Below, one piece after another: positions 1 through 11,999 of a stretch of DNA of 34,264 nt; position 1 is the stretch's first letter, and each line of letters opens with the position of its first letter. The stretch is from Candidatus Thioglobus autotrophicus (lineage in GTDB: Bacteria; Pseudomonadota; Gammaproteobacteria; PS1; Pseudothioglobaceae), in NCBI GenBank assembly GCA_022448455.1, contig JAKUUR010000018.1, forward strand, positions 1-34,264, written 5' to 3'. Below the pieces are notes generated by a model, which worked only from the letters and a program-made list of their open reading frames with translations, made no database searches and had not been told where the DNA came from. The translations under genes were made by a program, and so were the position numbers.

Positions 1-22
1 AATCTTTGCGTATTTTAGACCA

Positions 23-52
23 AGTATTTTGCAACATACTTTAAGTATTTTG
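23..52. repeat. Direct repeat with near-perfect palindrome
   Basis: The 10-mer AAGTATTTTG occurs at 23-32 and again at 43-52. The stretch 32-52 is also a 21-base palindrome around position 42 (core ATACTTTAAGTAT, one mismatched pair further out). It lies at or just before the small reading frame that follows and could be an operator or the end of an old mobile element. Nothing else supports either reading. Confidence 0.35.
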
Positions 53-250
53 TTGTTTTCACAGATTGTCTTTAATTTATGCATAACCTTCCCCTTCTTA
101 TACTCAAATCATACCATCCAAAGAGATATCAAATTGAATAACCAAGACAAACAGAAGATGAAACAATTGCAGAAAGAACTGCTAAACGCACAAAAGAAAG
201 TTGATGAACTACAAAACAAGTTGAACGAGTTCTTGTGTAATTCACTATGA
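29..250 (+). CDS. Small hypothetical protein, coiled-coil tail, start uncertain
   Basis: I do not recognise this frame. It is open to the left edge of the window (no stop from position 2), so it may be the end of a longer gene. Possible starts are TTG at 29, TTG at 134 (preceded by AAGAGA) and ATG at 158. The part after the ATG is a short charged helix rich in K, Q, E, L and N with heptad-like spacing. The stretch before it is hydrophobic and could be a membrane segment if translated. Its stop overlaps the start of the next frame in an ATGA junction, which suggests translational coupling and is the main reason to think the pair is real. Confidence 0.35.
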   Translation: MQHTLSILLFSQIVFNLCITFPFLYSNHTIQRDIKLNNQDKQKMKQLQKELLNAQKKVDELQNKLNEFLCNSL

Positions 251-465
251 GTGATGATTCAAAACATATTGATAGTACTGAAAAAGCATTGGAAGTAGGA
301 ATTGAAAGAGTAAGACATTTACCACATCCATTAGAAAAAGAGACCAGTGAGAAACTCACTGATATTGCTGACTGCCTTAATCTACTTGCAAAGTTTGTGA
401 TTGACGAGTCCAGATATGCTCGTATCGTTCATTCCCAATTTAGAAAAAGATTAGAAAAGAATTAA
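247..465 (+). CDS. Small hypothetical protein (72 aa), coupled to upstream frame
   Basis: This is an acidic to neutral, mostly helical protein of 72 residues with no signal peptide or membrane segment and no family I can name. It has an ATG start four bases inside the end of the previous frame (ATGA). The C-terminus is basic (residues around RKRLEKN). It ends about 40 bases before the convergent MORN-type gene. The two-gene arrangement recalls small accessory pairs such as toxin-antitoxin modules, but no toxin or antitoxin motif is visible and I do not claim that function. Confidence 0.45.
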   Translation: MSDDSKHIDSTEKALEVGIERVRHLPHPLEKETSEKLTDIADCLNLLAKFVIDESRYARIVHSQFRKRLEKN

Positions 466-506
466 ACGAATAGAGTATTGATTACCAACAGATTTAGATG
501 TTTTAG

Positions 507-1643
507 TTAACAACCACTGATACACTCACCGTCTTTATAATTTCGTTCTGAAACTAACTGACCATTTTCATATATGTATTTAGTTTCAAGAACTAGTTTG
601 TTATTTTTGTAATTTCTCTCTCTAATCTTCAGACCATTACCGTCCCACCATGTATTCTTGCCTTCTTTATTTCCATTTATATAATTTGATTCTGACCTTT
701 TCTGACCATTTGCATGCCACCATGTTTGTATACCTTCTGGGTATCCATCTTGAAAATTAGTCATCCACCTTGTCTGTCCATTCCAATACCACCATATTTG
801 TATACCTTCTGGGTATCCATCTTTAAAATTTACCTTTTTCAATTTTTGACCATTCTGATTCCACCAATTCCAATTACCATCAAACATGCCATTTATTAAC
901 TTGCCTTTTGATCGATACTGACCATATGCATCTTTGTAAATACATATGCTAGTGGCAGAAATGCCAACCTCCTCATTTGGAAAATAATAGATGCCTTTTT
1001 TTTCTTGAACGCCTGATTGTAGATAACAAAAATCACTTAAAGAGAAGTCCAAATGCGAGTCAGCAATTCTTATTGCTTCTGATCCATATACATGTACGTA
1101 TAAAATATTTTCTTTTGAAAATCTATCAGAATCATAAGACCATTGATCAAAACTTAGATCACTATTTATTTTTACTATTTGGTTTATTCTTGCATAAAAA
1201 TCCTCAATCTCAGTCATTGAAAAATACAAATACTTTTTATCATTTTCAAAACCCTCAAATAGATAAGTACAAAGATGTTCGTCAATTAGATCACCTGCCT
1301 CACCGTAGCAAATTTGGTTATTTTTTTTATCAATTGACCAACTGACATCATCACCAGTATATTCACTAAGTCCACCAAATTCAGGTTCCCTATATTTGTA
1401 TTGCCCTATACCATTTTTGGATAATTTCCCATATTTCTCATCAGCAGGATAATAAAAATTCGAACCATCTTTATTAACTAAGACAGTAACCATAGTAGCG
1501 TATTGGTATGTTTCCGAGACTGCATCAATAATTTCAGACCAAGTTAACTGTTTAATGTTAGTAATACTATTACGAGGTATTTCTGCATTAATATTTGCAG
1601 ATACAAAAAATATAATGAAAGATATGATAAATTTTATTTTCAT
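507..1643 (-). CDS. Secreted MORN-type (YwqK-like) repeat protein
   Basis: This 378-residue protein has an N-terminal signal peptide: Lys residues, a hydrophobic run, then a likely cleavage after the Ala of ANINA at about residue 20. The middle (about 30-250) is a unique region I do not recognise. The last 130 residues are about five repeats of 24 residues of the MORN_2/YwqK kind, each built as NG/DG, a G, a WW pair, NGQ and a closing N-F/Y. Such repeats occur in surface or periplasmic proteins and in proteins annotated as YwqK-family antitoxins; a molecular function is not established from sequence. It is transcribed toward grpE's downstream side from an AT-rich 271-base gap. Two of its repeats are nearly identical at DNA level, a sign of recent repeat expansion. 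Confidence 0.7.
   Translation of the reverse strand: MKIKFIISFIIFFVSANINAEIPRNSITNIKQLTWSEIIDAVSETYQYATMVTVLVNKDGSNFYYPADEKYGKLSKNGIGQYKYREPEFGGLSEYTGDDVSWSIDKKNNQICYGEAGDLIDEHLCTYLFEGFENDKKYLYFSMTEIEDFYARINQIVKINSDLSFDQWSYDSDRFSKENILYVHVYGSEAIRIADSHLDFSLSDFCYLQSGVQEKKGIYYFPNEEVGISATSICIYKDAYGQYRSKGKLINGMFDGNWNWWNQNGQKLKKVNFKDGYPEGIQIWWYWNGQTRWMTNFQDGYPEGIQTWWHANGQKRSESNYINGNKEGKNTWWDGNGLKIRERNYKNNKLVLETKYIYENGQLVSERNYKDGECISGC
717..823. repeat. 72-base tandem repeat inside the MORN gene
   Basis: Bases 717-751 and 789-823 are 35-mers differing at a single position (724 G against 796 A), offset by 72 bases, exactly 24 codons. They encode adjacent MORN-type repeats (DGYPEGIQ-x-WW). The in-frame offset points to recent unequal crossover or slippage. 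Confidence 0.8.
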
Positions 1644-1914
1644 AATTGAGTCTTTTTTGAACTATGAGTGAATTCTACTACTTAATGTTCAGAAAAGTTT
1701 ACTAGTATGAACTATGGTGTTCGGAAAAGAGGGATTGTTGAACATAGGGTTAAAACGCTTCAAATATGCATTTTTTACATAGACATTGATGAACGTGTTT
1801 GTGATGGATACTTTATTAAGCATCCGACTAAAACTTATCTGTAATTGATTAGTTTCACTTTTGTTTCACTTAGTGCTGAAAATGTTGTTATATCAACGAT
1901 TGCAGACGCATTGA

Positions 1915-2460
1915 TTACTGAACAACAATCACCATTGCTGGTCGAACTAGTCGATCATTAAGAGTAAATCCTACCTGCACAACCTCAAGGACTGTGTTTG
2001 ATTCTTTGTCAGACATCGGCACCATAGTAACTGCTTCGTGGAGTTCTGGATTAAATGTCTCTCCAATAGGGTCAATGGTTTCAACTCCAAACTTTTCAAG
2101 AGTTAAGTTGAAAACTTTATTGGTCAATTCTAGACCTTCAATAGTATGTTCAAGGGTTGCATTTTTATCCATTGCAGATTTGAGGCCTATAGATAGTGAA
2201 TCTTTCACTTCTAAAAGTGCTTTTACAAAGCCATCCAAAGCATACTTGTGAGCCTTTTCGAGGTCTTTTGCAGTACGTCTTTTTAGATTTTCCATTTCGG
2301 CTTGAGAACGTAATAGTTTGTCCCAATTATCTTTTGCTGATTGTTGGGCTTCAGCAAGCTGAGCTTCTAAATCAAGAGATTTTTCATTGGCAATTGAAGC
2401 CTCATCTTTAGCCTCAATATGCTCTTCTTTTTGCTGTTTTTGTTTTTTCTTTTTTGTCAT
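1915..2460 (-). CDS. grpE: GrpE, nucleotide exchange factor of DnaK
   Basis: GrpE releases ADP from the cytoplasmic chaperone DnaK. The 181-residue protein has a Lys/Gln/Glu-rich tail (1-20), a long helix that would form the parallel coiled-coil dimer (about 25-80, containing [13 protein letters not shown]), and the C-terminal beta domain with [11 protein letters not shown] and the terminal VRPAMVIV that mark the family. Length is normal (E. coli about 197). No dnaK follows on the same strand within the window; after 271 bases comes the MORN gene instead, so grpE is either separate from dnaK in this genome or was parted from it by insertion. A possible heat-shock promoter lies just upstream. 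Confidence 0.95.
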   Translation of the reverse strand: MTKKKKQKQQKEEHIEAKDEASIANEKSLDLEAQLAEAQQSAKDNWDKLLRSQAEMENLKRRTAKDLEKAHKYALDGFVKALLEVKDSLSIGLKSAMDKNATLEHTIEGLELTNKVFNLTLEKFGVETIDPIGETFNPELHEAVTMVPMSDKESNTVLEVVQVGFTLNDRLVRPAMVIVVQ

Positions 2461-2491
2461 TATTTAATCAAACTAATGTATATTTAGCATG

Positions 2492-2521
2492 TTATGTAGT
2501 TACTCTTTAGAATATTTCAAG
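2492..2521 (-). promoter_or_regulatory. Possible sigma32 (heat-shock) promoter of grpE
   Basis: On the minus strand CTTGAAA (2515-2521) is a perfect sigma32 -35 element, followed after 15 bases by CTACATAA (2492-2499), which fits the CCCCATNT -10 element only in part. It ends about 30 bases before the grpE start codon. The -35 and its spacing are good; the -10 is weak. Confidence 0.4.
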
Positions 2522-2525
2522 GCCT

Positions 2526-3344
2526 ATGTTTAATACAATTGGCATTATAACTAAACCACAAGATATTACCAGTGAAAAAACTGCAAGGGAGTTAGACGCT
2601 TTTCTTAAAGAACAAGGTGTGTTACTTGCAGAGGATGAGAAATCCATTAAGAAGAGTGCAGACTTGATTATTGTTGTCGGTGGTGACGGTAGTATCCTTA
2701 GTACAGCAAGAACTTATGTTGATAGTAACATCCCTATTCTTGGTATTAATCTAGGCAGACTCGGATTTTTAGCTGATGTTTCTGTTGAGTCTATGATGAC
2801 TGTAATAACTGACATTTTAAGTGGTGAGTATATAAAAGAGGAAAGAGCTTTGTTGAGCTGTCAAGTTGAGCGAGAAGGCAATATCTTATCTCAACATTTG
2901 GCATTCAATGAAGTGGTCGTGCATCGCAATGAAACCCCTAGGATGATTGAATTTGAATTATTCATTGACGGTGATTTTGTTAATAAACAACGTGCAGATG
3001 GGATGATAGTTACGACACCTACTGGATCTACCGCATATGCACTGTCCAGCGGTGGACCCATTATGCACCCCAGTGCTAACACGATTTGCTTGGTATCAAT
3101 AAGCCCTCATACGATGAGCCATAGACCCTTTATTCTTCATGGAGAGAGTGAAGTGTTGATTTCACTGATAGATTCAGACGACAAGGCTACCGTTAGCTTT
3201 GATGGTCAAGCCTCTTTTTCAATTTTGTTGGGAGATAATCTTCGTGTCAGACAACATGATAATTTTATTCACTTAATACATCCAAAGGGCTATGACTATT
3301 TTGAAATTATTCGTTCAAAGTTGCACTGGGGTCACAAAGTTTAA
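2526..3344 (+). CDS. nadK: NAD kinase
   Basis: NadK makes NADP from NAD and ATP (or polyphosphate) in the cytoplasm. The 272-residue protein has the family GGDG motif at 52-55 (after hydrophobic DLIIVV), the NE-x-VVHR segment, and the NAD-binding RADGMIVTTPTGSTAYALSS stretch near 155-175. Length is a little short of E. coli NadK (292). The start ATG has only AAGG close in front of it and begins 65 bases from the divergent grpE. recN follows after 12 bases, a pairing common in Gammaproteobacteria, so the two are probably one transcript. Confidence 0.95.
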   Translation: MFNTIGIITKPQDITSEKTARELDAFLKEQGVLLAEDEKSIKKSADLIIVVGGDGSILSTARTYVDSNIPILGINLGRLGFLADVSVESMMTVITDILSGEYIKEERALLSCQVEREGNILSQHLAFNEVVVHRNETPRMIEFELFIDGDFVNKQRADGMIVTTPTGSTAYALSSGGPIMHPSANTICLVSISPHTMSHRPFILHGESEVLISLIDSDDKATVSFDGQASFSILLGDNLRVRQHDNFIHLIHPKGYDYFEIIRSKLHWGHKV

Positions 3345-3356
3345 AGCGCTCAAACT

Positions 3357-5018
3357 ATGCTAGATCAACTATCTGTAAAAAATTTGGTGGTTGTAGAAGA
3401 CTTAAATATAGAGTTTCTACATGGCATGACTGTTGTCACTGGAGAAACGGGTGCTGGTAAATCAATCATAGTACAAGCACTCAACCTAGCTATCGGCGGA
3501 CGTTCAGATGCTGCATTGGTTCGAAATGGGAAAAGCAAAGCAGAAATTATTGCAACATTTAATCTAGATGGCAATCAAAGCATTCAATCTATCCTTGAGG
3601 GTCTTGATTTGGAAGATGGCAATGAATGTATTTTGAGGAGAGTTATAGGGTCTGATGGTAAGTCTAGGTCTTATGTGAATGGAAGTAATGTGACTTTGTC
3701 GACTTTGAGAGATGTTGGCTGTCATTTGATCGATATGCATGGTCAAAATGAACATCAATTGCTACTACGTAATCATCAGCATCGCATTCTTTTGGATGAC
3801 TTTGCAGATACTCATCATCTTTGTGAGGAAGTCAATACTATTGTTCGTGGTTACAGACAAGTCACAAAAGAGGTCGATGATTTGAGAAACAGTCATGAGC
3901 TTTTATCTGCACAAAAAGATTTATTAAATCATCAACTTGAGGAACTTATTCAGTGTCAGCTAGACCAAGATGAATTAGATAACATTGAAAATAACTACAA
4001 AATATCAAGTAATGTTAGTTTGTTGATTGAAAAAATTTCTAAGACACTTGAGTCTCTGGATGATGAATCGGGTGTAAACAATATTTTGATAGAGGCAGAA
4101 GGTGTTATCGGTCAAGCGCGAGAGTTTGATGATCGCCTAGAGTCAATTCAATCTTTATTGTCAAGCGCTCAGGTGCAGGTCCAAGAAAGTATTTATGATT
4201 TAACGAATTATCTAAGTAAAGTTAGCGGCCAGGAAGCTAATGTCACCGATTTGGAGGCAAGAATTAATATGTTGCATGACTTGGGTAGAAAGCATCGTTG
4301 TCAAATCCCAGAATTATTAAATACACAAAACAGCATTCAAAATAAACTCAATGAATTCGACACTTCTTCTGATAAGTTAGAAGAATTATTGACAAAACAG
4401 AAGCAACTCGAGAGGGACTACTACAAAAAATCAAAAATACTGAGCGAGAAAAGACAACATGCCGGTGTGTCTCTTTCAGAAAAAGTGACCGACTTGATGC
4501 AAGACTTAGGCATGCCTGGCAGTGAGATTCTTTTTTGTCTTAATTCTTATAAAGATTCAATACGGCTAAATGGAAACGAAGAAATTATTATTCATGTGAA
4601 AACCAATGTCGGGCAAGACCTTAAGCCTTTAAGAAAAGTAGCTTCTGGAGGTGAATTGTCACGCATTTCACTAGCACTTTCAGTAGTAACCAGTAAAACT
4701 GAGCTAACTCCAAGTATCGTTTTTGATGAGGTTGATGTTGGTATTAGTGGTTCGGTTGCAGAAATTGTTGGCCAGCTTCTTAAAAGGCTATCGGATCGAT
4801 ATCAAATCATTTGTGTCACCCATCTGGCACAAGTTGCTGCTCAAGGAAAGGAGCACTTGAAGGTTGTCAAGATTCAACGGAGCGGTTCAACATTTACACA
4901 AGTCACAGCTCTTAATCAGGAACAACGAACCGATGAAGTAGCTCGAATATTAGGTGGCATTAAAATCAGTGATAAAACAAGAATGGCTGCAGCAGAAATG
5001 ATTAAAGCAAGCGCTTAA
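3357..5018 (+). CDS. recN: DNA repair protein RecN
   Basis: RecN is an SMC-like ATPase that acts on double-strand breaks during recombinational repair. The 553 residues show the head-coil-head layout: Walker A GETGAGKS at 29-36, a central coiled-coil region (about 160-380), the ABC signature SGGELSRISLAL, and Walker B IVFDEVDVGISG, followed by the TRMAAAEM type end. Length matches the family. It sits 12 bases after nadK with no Shine-Dalgarno, suggesting coupled translation. I see no LexA box in front, so SOS control, if any, would act from the nadK promoter. Confidence 0.96.
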   Translation: MLDQLSVKNLVVVEDLNIEFLHGMTVVTGETGAGKSIIVQALNLAIGGRSDAALVRNGKSKAEIIATFNLDGNQSIQSILEGLDLEDGNECILRRVIGSDGKSRSYVNGSNVTLSTLRDVGCHLIDMHGQNEHQLLLRNHQHRILLDDFADTHHLCEEVNTIVRGYRQVTKEVDDLRNSHELLSAQKDLLNHQLEELIQCQLDQDELDNIENNYKISSNVSLLIEKISKTLESLDDESGVNNILIEAEGVIGQAREFDDRLESIQSLLSSAQVQVQESIYDLTNYLSKVSGQEANVTDLEARINMLHDLGRKHRCQIPELLNTQNSIQNKLNEFDTSSDKLEELLTKQKQLERDYYKKSKILSEKRQHAGVSLSEKVTDLMQDLGMPGSEILFCLNSYKDSIRLNGNEEIIIHVKTNVGQDLKPLRKVASGGELSRISLALSVVTSKTELTPSIVFDEVDVGISGSVAEIVGQLLKRLSDRYQIICVTHLAQVAAQGKEHLKVVKIQRSGSTFTQVTALNQEQRTDEVARILGGIKISDKTRMAAAEMIKASA

Positions 5019-5030
5019 ATTATCCAACTT

Positions 5031-5058
5031 AAAGCTATTCCAGTTCCATAATAGCTTT
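5031..5058. repeat. 9-bp perfect inverted repeat after recN
   Basis: AAAGCTATT (5031-5039) and AATAGCTTT (5050-5058) form a perfect 9-base stem with a 10-base loop, 12 bases after the recN stop. It is followed by ATAAAAAA rather than a T tract, so it is not a standard intrinsic terminator; it may still protect the nadK-recN mRNA 3' end. Confidence 0.5.
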
Positions 5059-5089
5059 ATAAAAAACCGATTTCAATATCTTTTATGAA

Positions 5090-5104
5090 TGACTATATTA
5101 GTCA
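5090..5104. promoter_or_regulatory. Palindrome upstream of the atp promoter
   Basis: TGACTATATTAGTCA is a perfect 6-3-6 palindrome centred about 50 bases before the -35 element of the atp promoter. The placement would suit an activator site. No regulator can be assigned. Confidence 0.35.
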
Positions 5105-5146
5105 CAAAAAAGTTGATTTGTAGTCAGTAATTTATACTTGGAAGGC

Positions 5147-5174
5147 TTGACTCTTTGGCGTAAGATTGTATAAT
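5147..5174 (+). promoter_or_regulatory. Sigma70 promoter of the atp operon
   Basis: TTGACT (5147-5152) and a perfect TATAAT (5169-5174) are 16 bases apart. The expected transcription start is near 5181, giving a leader of about 20 bases before the first gene. This is the strongest consensus promoter I found in the window, in keeping with a highly expressed operon. Confidence 0.8.
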
Positions 5175-5201
5175 ATTGCGTTTGTGTATCGGGCAGGGTA
5201 G

Positions 5202-6406
<1,205 letters not shown>

Positions 6407-6431
6407 TTTTTTTTATAGTTTTTATATGTAG

Positions 6432-6683
<252 letters not shown>

Positions 6684-6716
6684 TTTGTTTTTTCAACTAA
6701 ATAAAGGTATTTAGCT

Positions 6717-7187
6717 ATGAATATTAACCTTACGCTAGTCGGAGAAACAATCATGTTTGCGATGTTTGTCTGGTTTTGCATGAAGTTTATCTGGCCACCA
6801 CTTGTTGATGCGATGGCTGCACGTAAAAAGAGCATTGAAGATGGCTTGAAAGCAGCTGAGCGTGGCAAAGAAGAGCATGCACAAGCCAAGCAAAATGCTG
6901 AAGAGCTATTAGCCAGCACTAAAAACCAAGCAGCTGATATTATTGCTAATGCGGACAAGCAAGCAAATGTGATGATTGATAACGCTAAAGGTGCGGCTTC
7001 TGAAGAAGCTGATAAGATTAAAGTGCATGCGAAGGCAGAGCTTGATCAAGAAATTGTCAAAGCACGTAATGAACTAAAAGGCCAAGTTTCGACTTTGGTT
7101 ATGCAGGGTGTTAATTCTGTCTTAGAAAAAGAAGTTGATACTAAGACGCATAAAGATATGCTTTCCAAACTGTCTAAATCACTATAG
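6717..7187 (+). CDS. atpF: F-type ATP synthase F0 subunit b
   Basis: Subunit b is the peripheral stalk. One N-terminal membrane helix (about 5-25, ending at [11 protein letters not shown]) is followed by a long Ala/Lys/Glu-rich helix that dimerises and contacts delta. The 156 residues equal the E. coli length. Only one b-type gene is present, as in heterotrophic Gammaproteobacteria, with no b' paralogue. Confidence 0.97.
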   Translation: MNINLTLVGETIMFAMFVWFCMKFIWPPLVDAMAARKKSIEDGLKAAERGKEEHAQAKQNAEELLASTKNQAADIIANADKQANVMIDNAKGAASEEADKIKVHAKAELDQEIVKARNELKGQVSTLVMQGVNSVLEKEVDTKTHKDMLSKLSKSL

Positions 7188-7196
7188 GTTAGAGCT

Positions 7197-7745
7197 ATGG
7201 AACTATCAACAATTGCCAAGCCTTACGCACAAGCGATTTTTGAAATTGCAGAGAAAAATGGCTCTCTATCCGAGTGGAGCGCACTATTAAGCACTGCTAG
7301 TGCAATTATGGCTGACGACGCAGCACAAGCCTTCATTGCTTCCCCTGGTACAAGCAAGGAACAAAAGGTTGAATTGATTTGTGCGCTACTTGAAAAAGTA
7401 ACCTCCAGAGAATTGAGCAAACAAGAGTCAGCATTTATAAATCTTATTCTTAATAATGGACGTACAGACGCTTTTGGCAGTATTGCCTCTGCATTTGATT
7501 CTGCAGTCTCCAATGCAAATCAGAGTAAGAGCTTTCAAGTTGTGAGTGCATTCAAGTTAACTGAGGCAGAAGAAAAGGCAATTGTTGATGATTTGACTAG
7601 CAAACACAAAACAACAGTAACTGTCGATACTGTCGTTGATGAGACATTAAAAGGTGGTGTGATTATCAAGGAAGGTGACAAAGTAATCGATACATCAATT
7701 AAGGCAAAAGTAGACGCGTTAAGTGTGTGCTTGTCTGTAAATTAA
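7197..7745 (+). CDS. atpH: F-type ATP synthase F1 subunit delta
   Basis: Delta joins the b stalk to the top of the F1 head. The 182 residues open with the family pattern IAKPYAQAIFEIA and end with the LKGGVIIKEGDKVIDTSI segment that is the most conserved part. It starts 10 bases after atpF with GGTTAGAG in front of the ATG. Confidence 0.96.
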   Translation: MELSTIAKPYAQAIFEIAEKNGSLSEWSALLSTASAIMADDAAQAFIASPGTSKEQKVELICALLEKVTSRELSKQESAFINLILNNGRTDAFGSIASAFDSAVSNANQSKSFQVVSAFKLTEAEEKAIVDDLTSKHKTTVTVDTVVDETLKGGVIIKEGDKVIDTSIKAKVDALSVCLSVN

Positions 7746-7766
7746 TTATATATAGAGAGGTTAGTT

Positions 7767-9308
7767 ATGCAATTAAACGCTTCTGAAATCAGTGATTTAA
7801 TTAAAAAAGAAATAGAGGGTTTTGACTTTTCAGCAGAAGCCCGCACAGAAGGTACAGTAATCAGTGTGAGTGATGGAATCGTTCGTATTCATGGTTTAGC
7901 TGATGCACAGTTCGGTGAGATGCTAGAATTCCCCGGTAACACTTTTGGTCTAGCTCTTAACCTTGAGCAAGATTCAGTTGGTGCAGTTATTCTAGGTGAC
8001 TACCTTCATATATCCGAGGGTGACACGGTTAAGTGTACAAATCGAATCATGGAAGTGCCAGTTGGCAGTGAACTTCTAGGTCGTGTTGTCAACCCGCTTG
8101 GCTTTGATCTTGAAGGTAAGGGTGAAATTAAAGCTTCTGACTCTCGTCCACTTGAGGTTGTTGCTCCAGGTGTAATTGAAAGACAATCAGTTAGTCAACC
8201 AATCCAAACAGGCATTAAAGCGATTGACTCAATGGTGCCAATCGGTCGCGGTCAGCGTGAGTTGATTATTGGTGACCGTCAAACAGGTAAAACTGCAGTT
8301 GCTATAGATACCATCATTAACCAAAAAGGCACTGGTGTTAAATGTATTTATGTTGCCATCGGTCAGAAAGCCTCTTCAGTTGCGGCTGTTGTTCATAAGC
8401 TAGAAGAACACGGCGCACTTGAGCATACTATTATTGTTTCGGCATCTGCGTCAGACTCTGCAGCGCTTCAGTACATTGCTCCATATGCTGGTTGTGCAAT
8501 GGGTGAGTATTTTCGTGATCGTGGTGAAGACGCGCTTATTATTTATGACGACTTAACTAAACAAGCTTGGGCTTATCGACAAGTGTCACTTCTTTTGAGG
8601 CGTCCACCAGGTCGTGAAGCGTACCCAGGAGACGTATTCTATTTGCACTCTCGTTTATTGGAAAGAGCATCACGAGTGAATGCTGACTATGTAGAAAAAA
8701 TAACTAATGGTAAAGTTAAGGGCAAGACGGGCTCTTTAACAGCGCTACCAATTATTGAGACACAAGCGGGCGACGTATCAGCTTTCATTCCAACGAACGT
8801 CATTTCAATTACAGATGGTCAAATCTTTTTAGAGACTGACCTATTTAACGCCGGCATTCGTCCTGCGATTAATGCCGGTCTGTCGGTTTCACGTGTTGGT
8901 GGTGCTGCCCAGACTAAAGTTATTAAGAAGTTAGGCGGAGGTATACGTCTAGACTTGGCGCAGTACCGAGAGTTGGCTGCGTTTGCTCAGTTTGCATCAG
9001 ACCTTGATGCAGAAACCAAAGCACAAATTGATCGTGGTCAACGTGTCACTGAGCTGATGAAGCAAGCGCAATATTCACCTCTGAATGTTGCTGAAACTGC
9101 GGCATCACTTTTTGCTGCAAACTGTGGCGCTTTGGATGATGTTGAAGTTAATAAAGTGGTTGATTTTGAAGCGTCACTTTTGGCATATATGAATGCAAAC
9201 CAAGCTGACTTGATGGCTAAAATCAATGAGTCTGGCGATTACAACGATGACATTGCCGCAGGACTTCAAGCAGCGATTGATGACTTTAAGGCTAACCATA
9301 CTTGGTAG
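7767..9308 (+). CDS. atpA: F-type ATP synthase F1 subunit alpha
   Basis: Alpha is the non-catalytic nucleotide-binding subunit of the F1 hexamer. At 513 residues it equals the E. coli protein in length. The P-loop GDRQTGKT is at 169-176 and the family signature [17 protein letters not shown] is near 365. Conserved Arg in SVSRVG is the arginine finger that reaches into the beta site. A clear Shine-Dalgarno (AGAGAGG) precedes the ATG. Confidence 0.98.
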   Translation: MQLNASEISDLIKKEIEGFDFSAEARTEGTVISVSDGIVRIHGLADAQFGEMLEFPGNTFGLALNLEQDSVGAVILGDYLHISEGDTVKCTNRIMEVPVGSELLGRVVNPLGFDLEGKGEIKASDSRPLEVVAPGVIERQSVSQPIQTGIKAIDSMVPIGRGQRELIIGDRQTGKTAVAIDTIINQKGTGVKCIYVAIGQKASSVAAVVHKLEEHGALEHTIIVSASASDSAALQYIAPYAGCAMGEYFRDRGEDALIIYDDLTKQAWAYRQVSLLLRRPPGREAYPGDVFYLHSRLLERASRVNADYVEKITNGKVKGKTGSLTALPIIETQAGDVSAFIPTNVISITDGQIFLETDLFNAGIRPAINAGLSVSRVGGAAQTKVIKKLGGGIRLDLAQYRELAAFAQFASDLDAETKAQIDRGQRVTELMKQAQYSPLNVAETAASLFAANCGALDDVEVNKVVDFEASLLAYMNANQADLMAKINESGDYNDDIAAGLQAAIDDFKANHTW

Positions 9309-9314
9309 AAAACT

Positions 9315-10178
9315 ATGGCAGTAGGTAAGGAAATTAGGACGCAAATCTCGAGTATTCAAAATACTCAGAAGATTACTTCAGCCATGGAAATGGTTGCTGC
9401 TTCTAAGATGAAAAAAGCACAGGATAGGATGCGGGCTTCACGTCCGTATTCTGAAAAAATCCTTAAGGTTATTGGACACTTAACTCATGCCCATTCTGAG
9501 TTTAAGCACCCTTATATGACAGCCTCTGGTGACCTTAAGCGTATTGGAGTTATCATTATCTCGAGTGATAGAGGTCTTTGTGGTGGTTTAAACAACAATT
9601 TGTTTAGAAGTCTTTTGAAAGATATAACCGTTTGGCAATCAGACAGTATTGAAATTGAACTCTGTACGATTGGTAAAAAGGCCACTTCATTTTTCAAAAA
9701 TACTGGCCTAAACATTACATCTGTTTTGACTGATCTTGGAGACACCCCTCACTTTGATGACCTTTTAGGTGTGATTAAAGTAATGTTAGACCGTTATGAT
9801 GCAGGTGAGCTTAATCAAATCATGATCGCTTACAACATGTTTGCAAATACCATGACTCAAGTTCCTACTGTTAAACAAATTGTGCCAATGGAGATCACTG
9901 AGATTGAAGGCATGGACCACTACTGGGATTATATCTACGAACCAGACGCCGAAGATGCATTAACTGCATTGTTGGTTCGCTATATCGAAGCCTTAGTATA
10001 CCAAGGCATTGTTGAAAACATGGCTTGTGAACAATCATCCCGTATGATTGCGATGAAGAGTGCAACTGACAATGCTGGGGATATGGTTAAAGAGCTAAGG
10101 TTAATTTATAATAAGGCAAGGCAAGCTGCAATAACTCAGGAGATTTCTGAGATTGTTGGTGGTGCGGCTGCTGTTTAG
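9315..10178 (+). CDS. atpG: F-type ATP synthase F1 subunit gamma
   Basis: Gamma is the rotor shaft. The 287 residues begin with the [20 protein letters not shown] helix and close with the partner C-terminal helix (about residues 240-280, ending [14 protein letters not shown]), the two parts of the coiled-coil shaft. [12 protein letters not shown], near residue 80, is the conserved loop. It starts 6 bases after atpA. Confidence 0.97.
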   Translation: MAVGKEIRTQISSIQNTQKITSAMEMVAASKMKKAQDRMRASRPYSEKILKVIGHLTHAHSEFKHPYMTASGDLKRIGVIIISSDRGLCGGLNNNLFRSLLKDITVWQSDSIEIELCTIGKKATSFFKNTGLNITSVLTDLGDTPHFDDLLGVIKVMLDRYDAGELNQIMIAYNMFANTMTQVPTVKQIVPMEITEIEGMDHYWDYIYEPDAEDALTALLVRYIEALVYQGIVENMACEQSSRMIAMKSATDNAGDMVKELRLIYNKARQAAITQEISEIVGGAAAV

Positions 10179-11582
<1,404 letters not shown>

Positions 11583-11999
11583 ATGTCAGTAATTCATGTT
11601 GATATAGTTAGTGCGACTGAGGAAATCTACTCAGGCGATGCAAACTGTGTGTTTGCACCTGCTACTATGGGTGAGATTGGTGTCTATCCTCAGCATGTGC
11701 CACTGATTAGTACACTTAAGCCTGGAGAGGTAAGAGTTGAAACAGAAAATGGCGTTGAGTCAATTTATGTCTCTGGTGGTATCGTTGAGGTTCAGCCACA
11801 TACTGTGACTATCTTTTCAGACACCGCAATTCGCGCAAACGACTTAGACGAAGCTAAAGCAATTGAGGCCAAACAGCGTGCCGAGGAAGCAATGTCTAAT
11901 GCACAGTCAGACCAAGAGGTCTCTACGACCCAAGCAGCGCTAGCTGAGTCTATGGCGCAACTTCAAATGATCAGTAAGATGCGCGGTAAAAAGCGTTAA
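11583..11999 (+). CDS. atpC: F-type ATP synthase F1 subunit epsilon
   Basis: Epsilon binds gamma and can inhibit ATP hydrolysis. It has an N-terminal beta sandwich (about 1-85, with GEIGVYPQHVPLIS) and a C-terminal helical hairpin (about 90-138), both full length at 138 residues. It begins directly after the atpD stop and its own stop overlaps by four bases the stop of the convergent alkyltransferase gene. The operon's terminator lies beyond it inside that gene. Confidence 0.96.
   Translation: MSVIHVDIVSATEEIYSGDANCVFAPATMGEIGVYPQHVPLISTLKPGEVRVETENGVESIYVSGGIVEVQPHTVTIFSDTAIRANDLDEAKAIEAKQRAEEAMSNAQSDQEVSTTQAALAESMAQLQMISKMRGKKR

Noticed and set aside
717-823. Short direct repeats that might suggest a CRISPR array
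   Set aside because: Only two copies, spaced by 24 codons in frame, and explained by protein repeats. No CRISPR array is seen in the window.
977-1345. A 122-codon plus-strand frame
   Set aside because: It is antisense to the MORN-type gene, which has a signal peptide and clear protein repeats.
1707-1844. A 45-codon plus-strand frame with ATG start in the gap between the MORN gene and grpE
   Set aside because: No Shine-Dalgarno, no recognisable motif, and a frame of this length is expected by chance. I see no tRNA or other feature in 1644-1914.
5031-5058. Intrinsic terminator after recN
   Set aside because: The stem is perfect but is followed by A residues on the plus strand and has no T tract in either direction.
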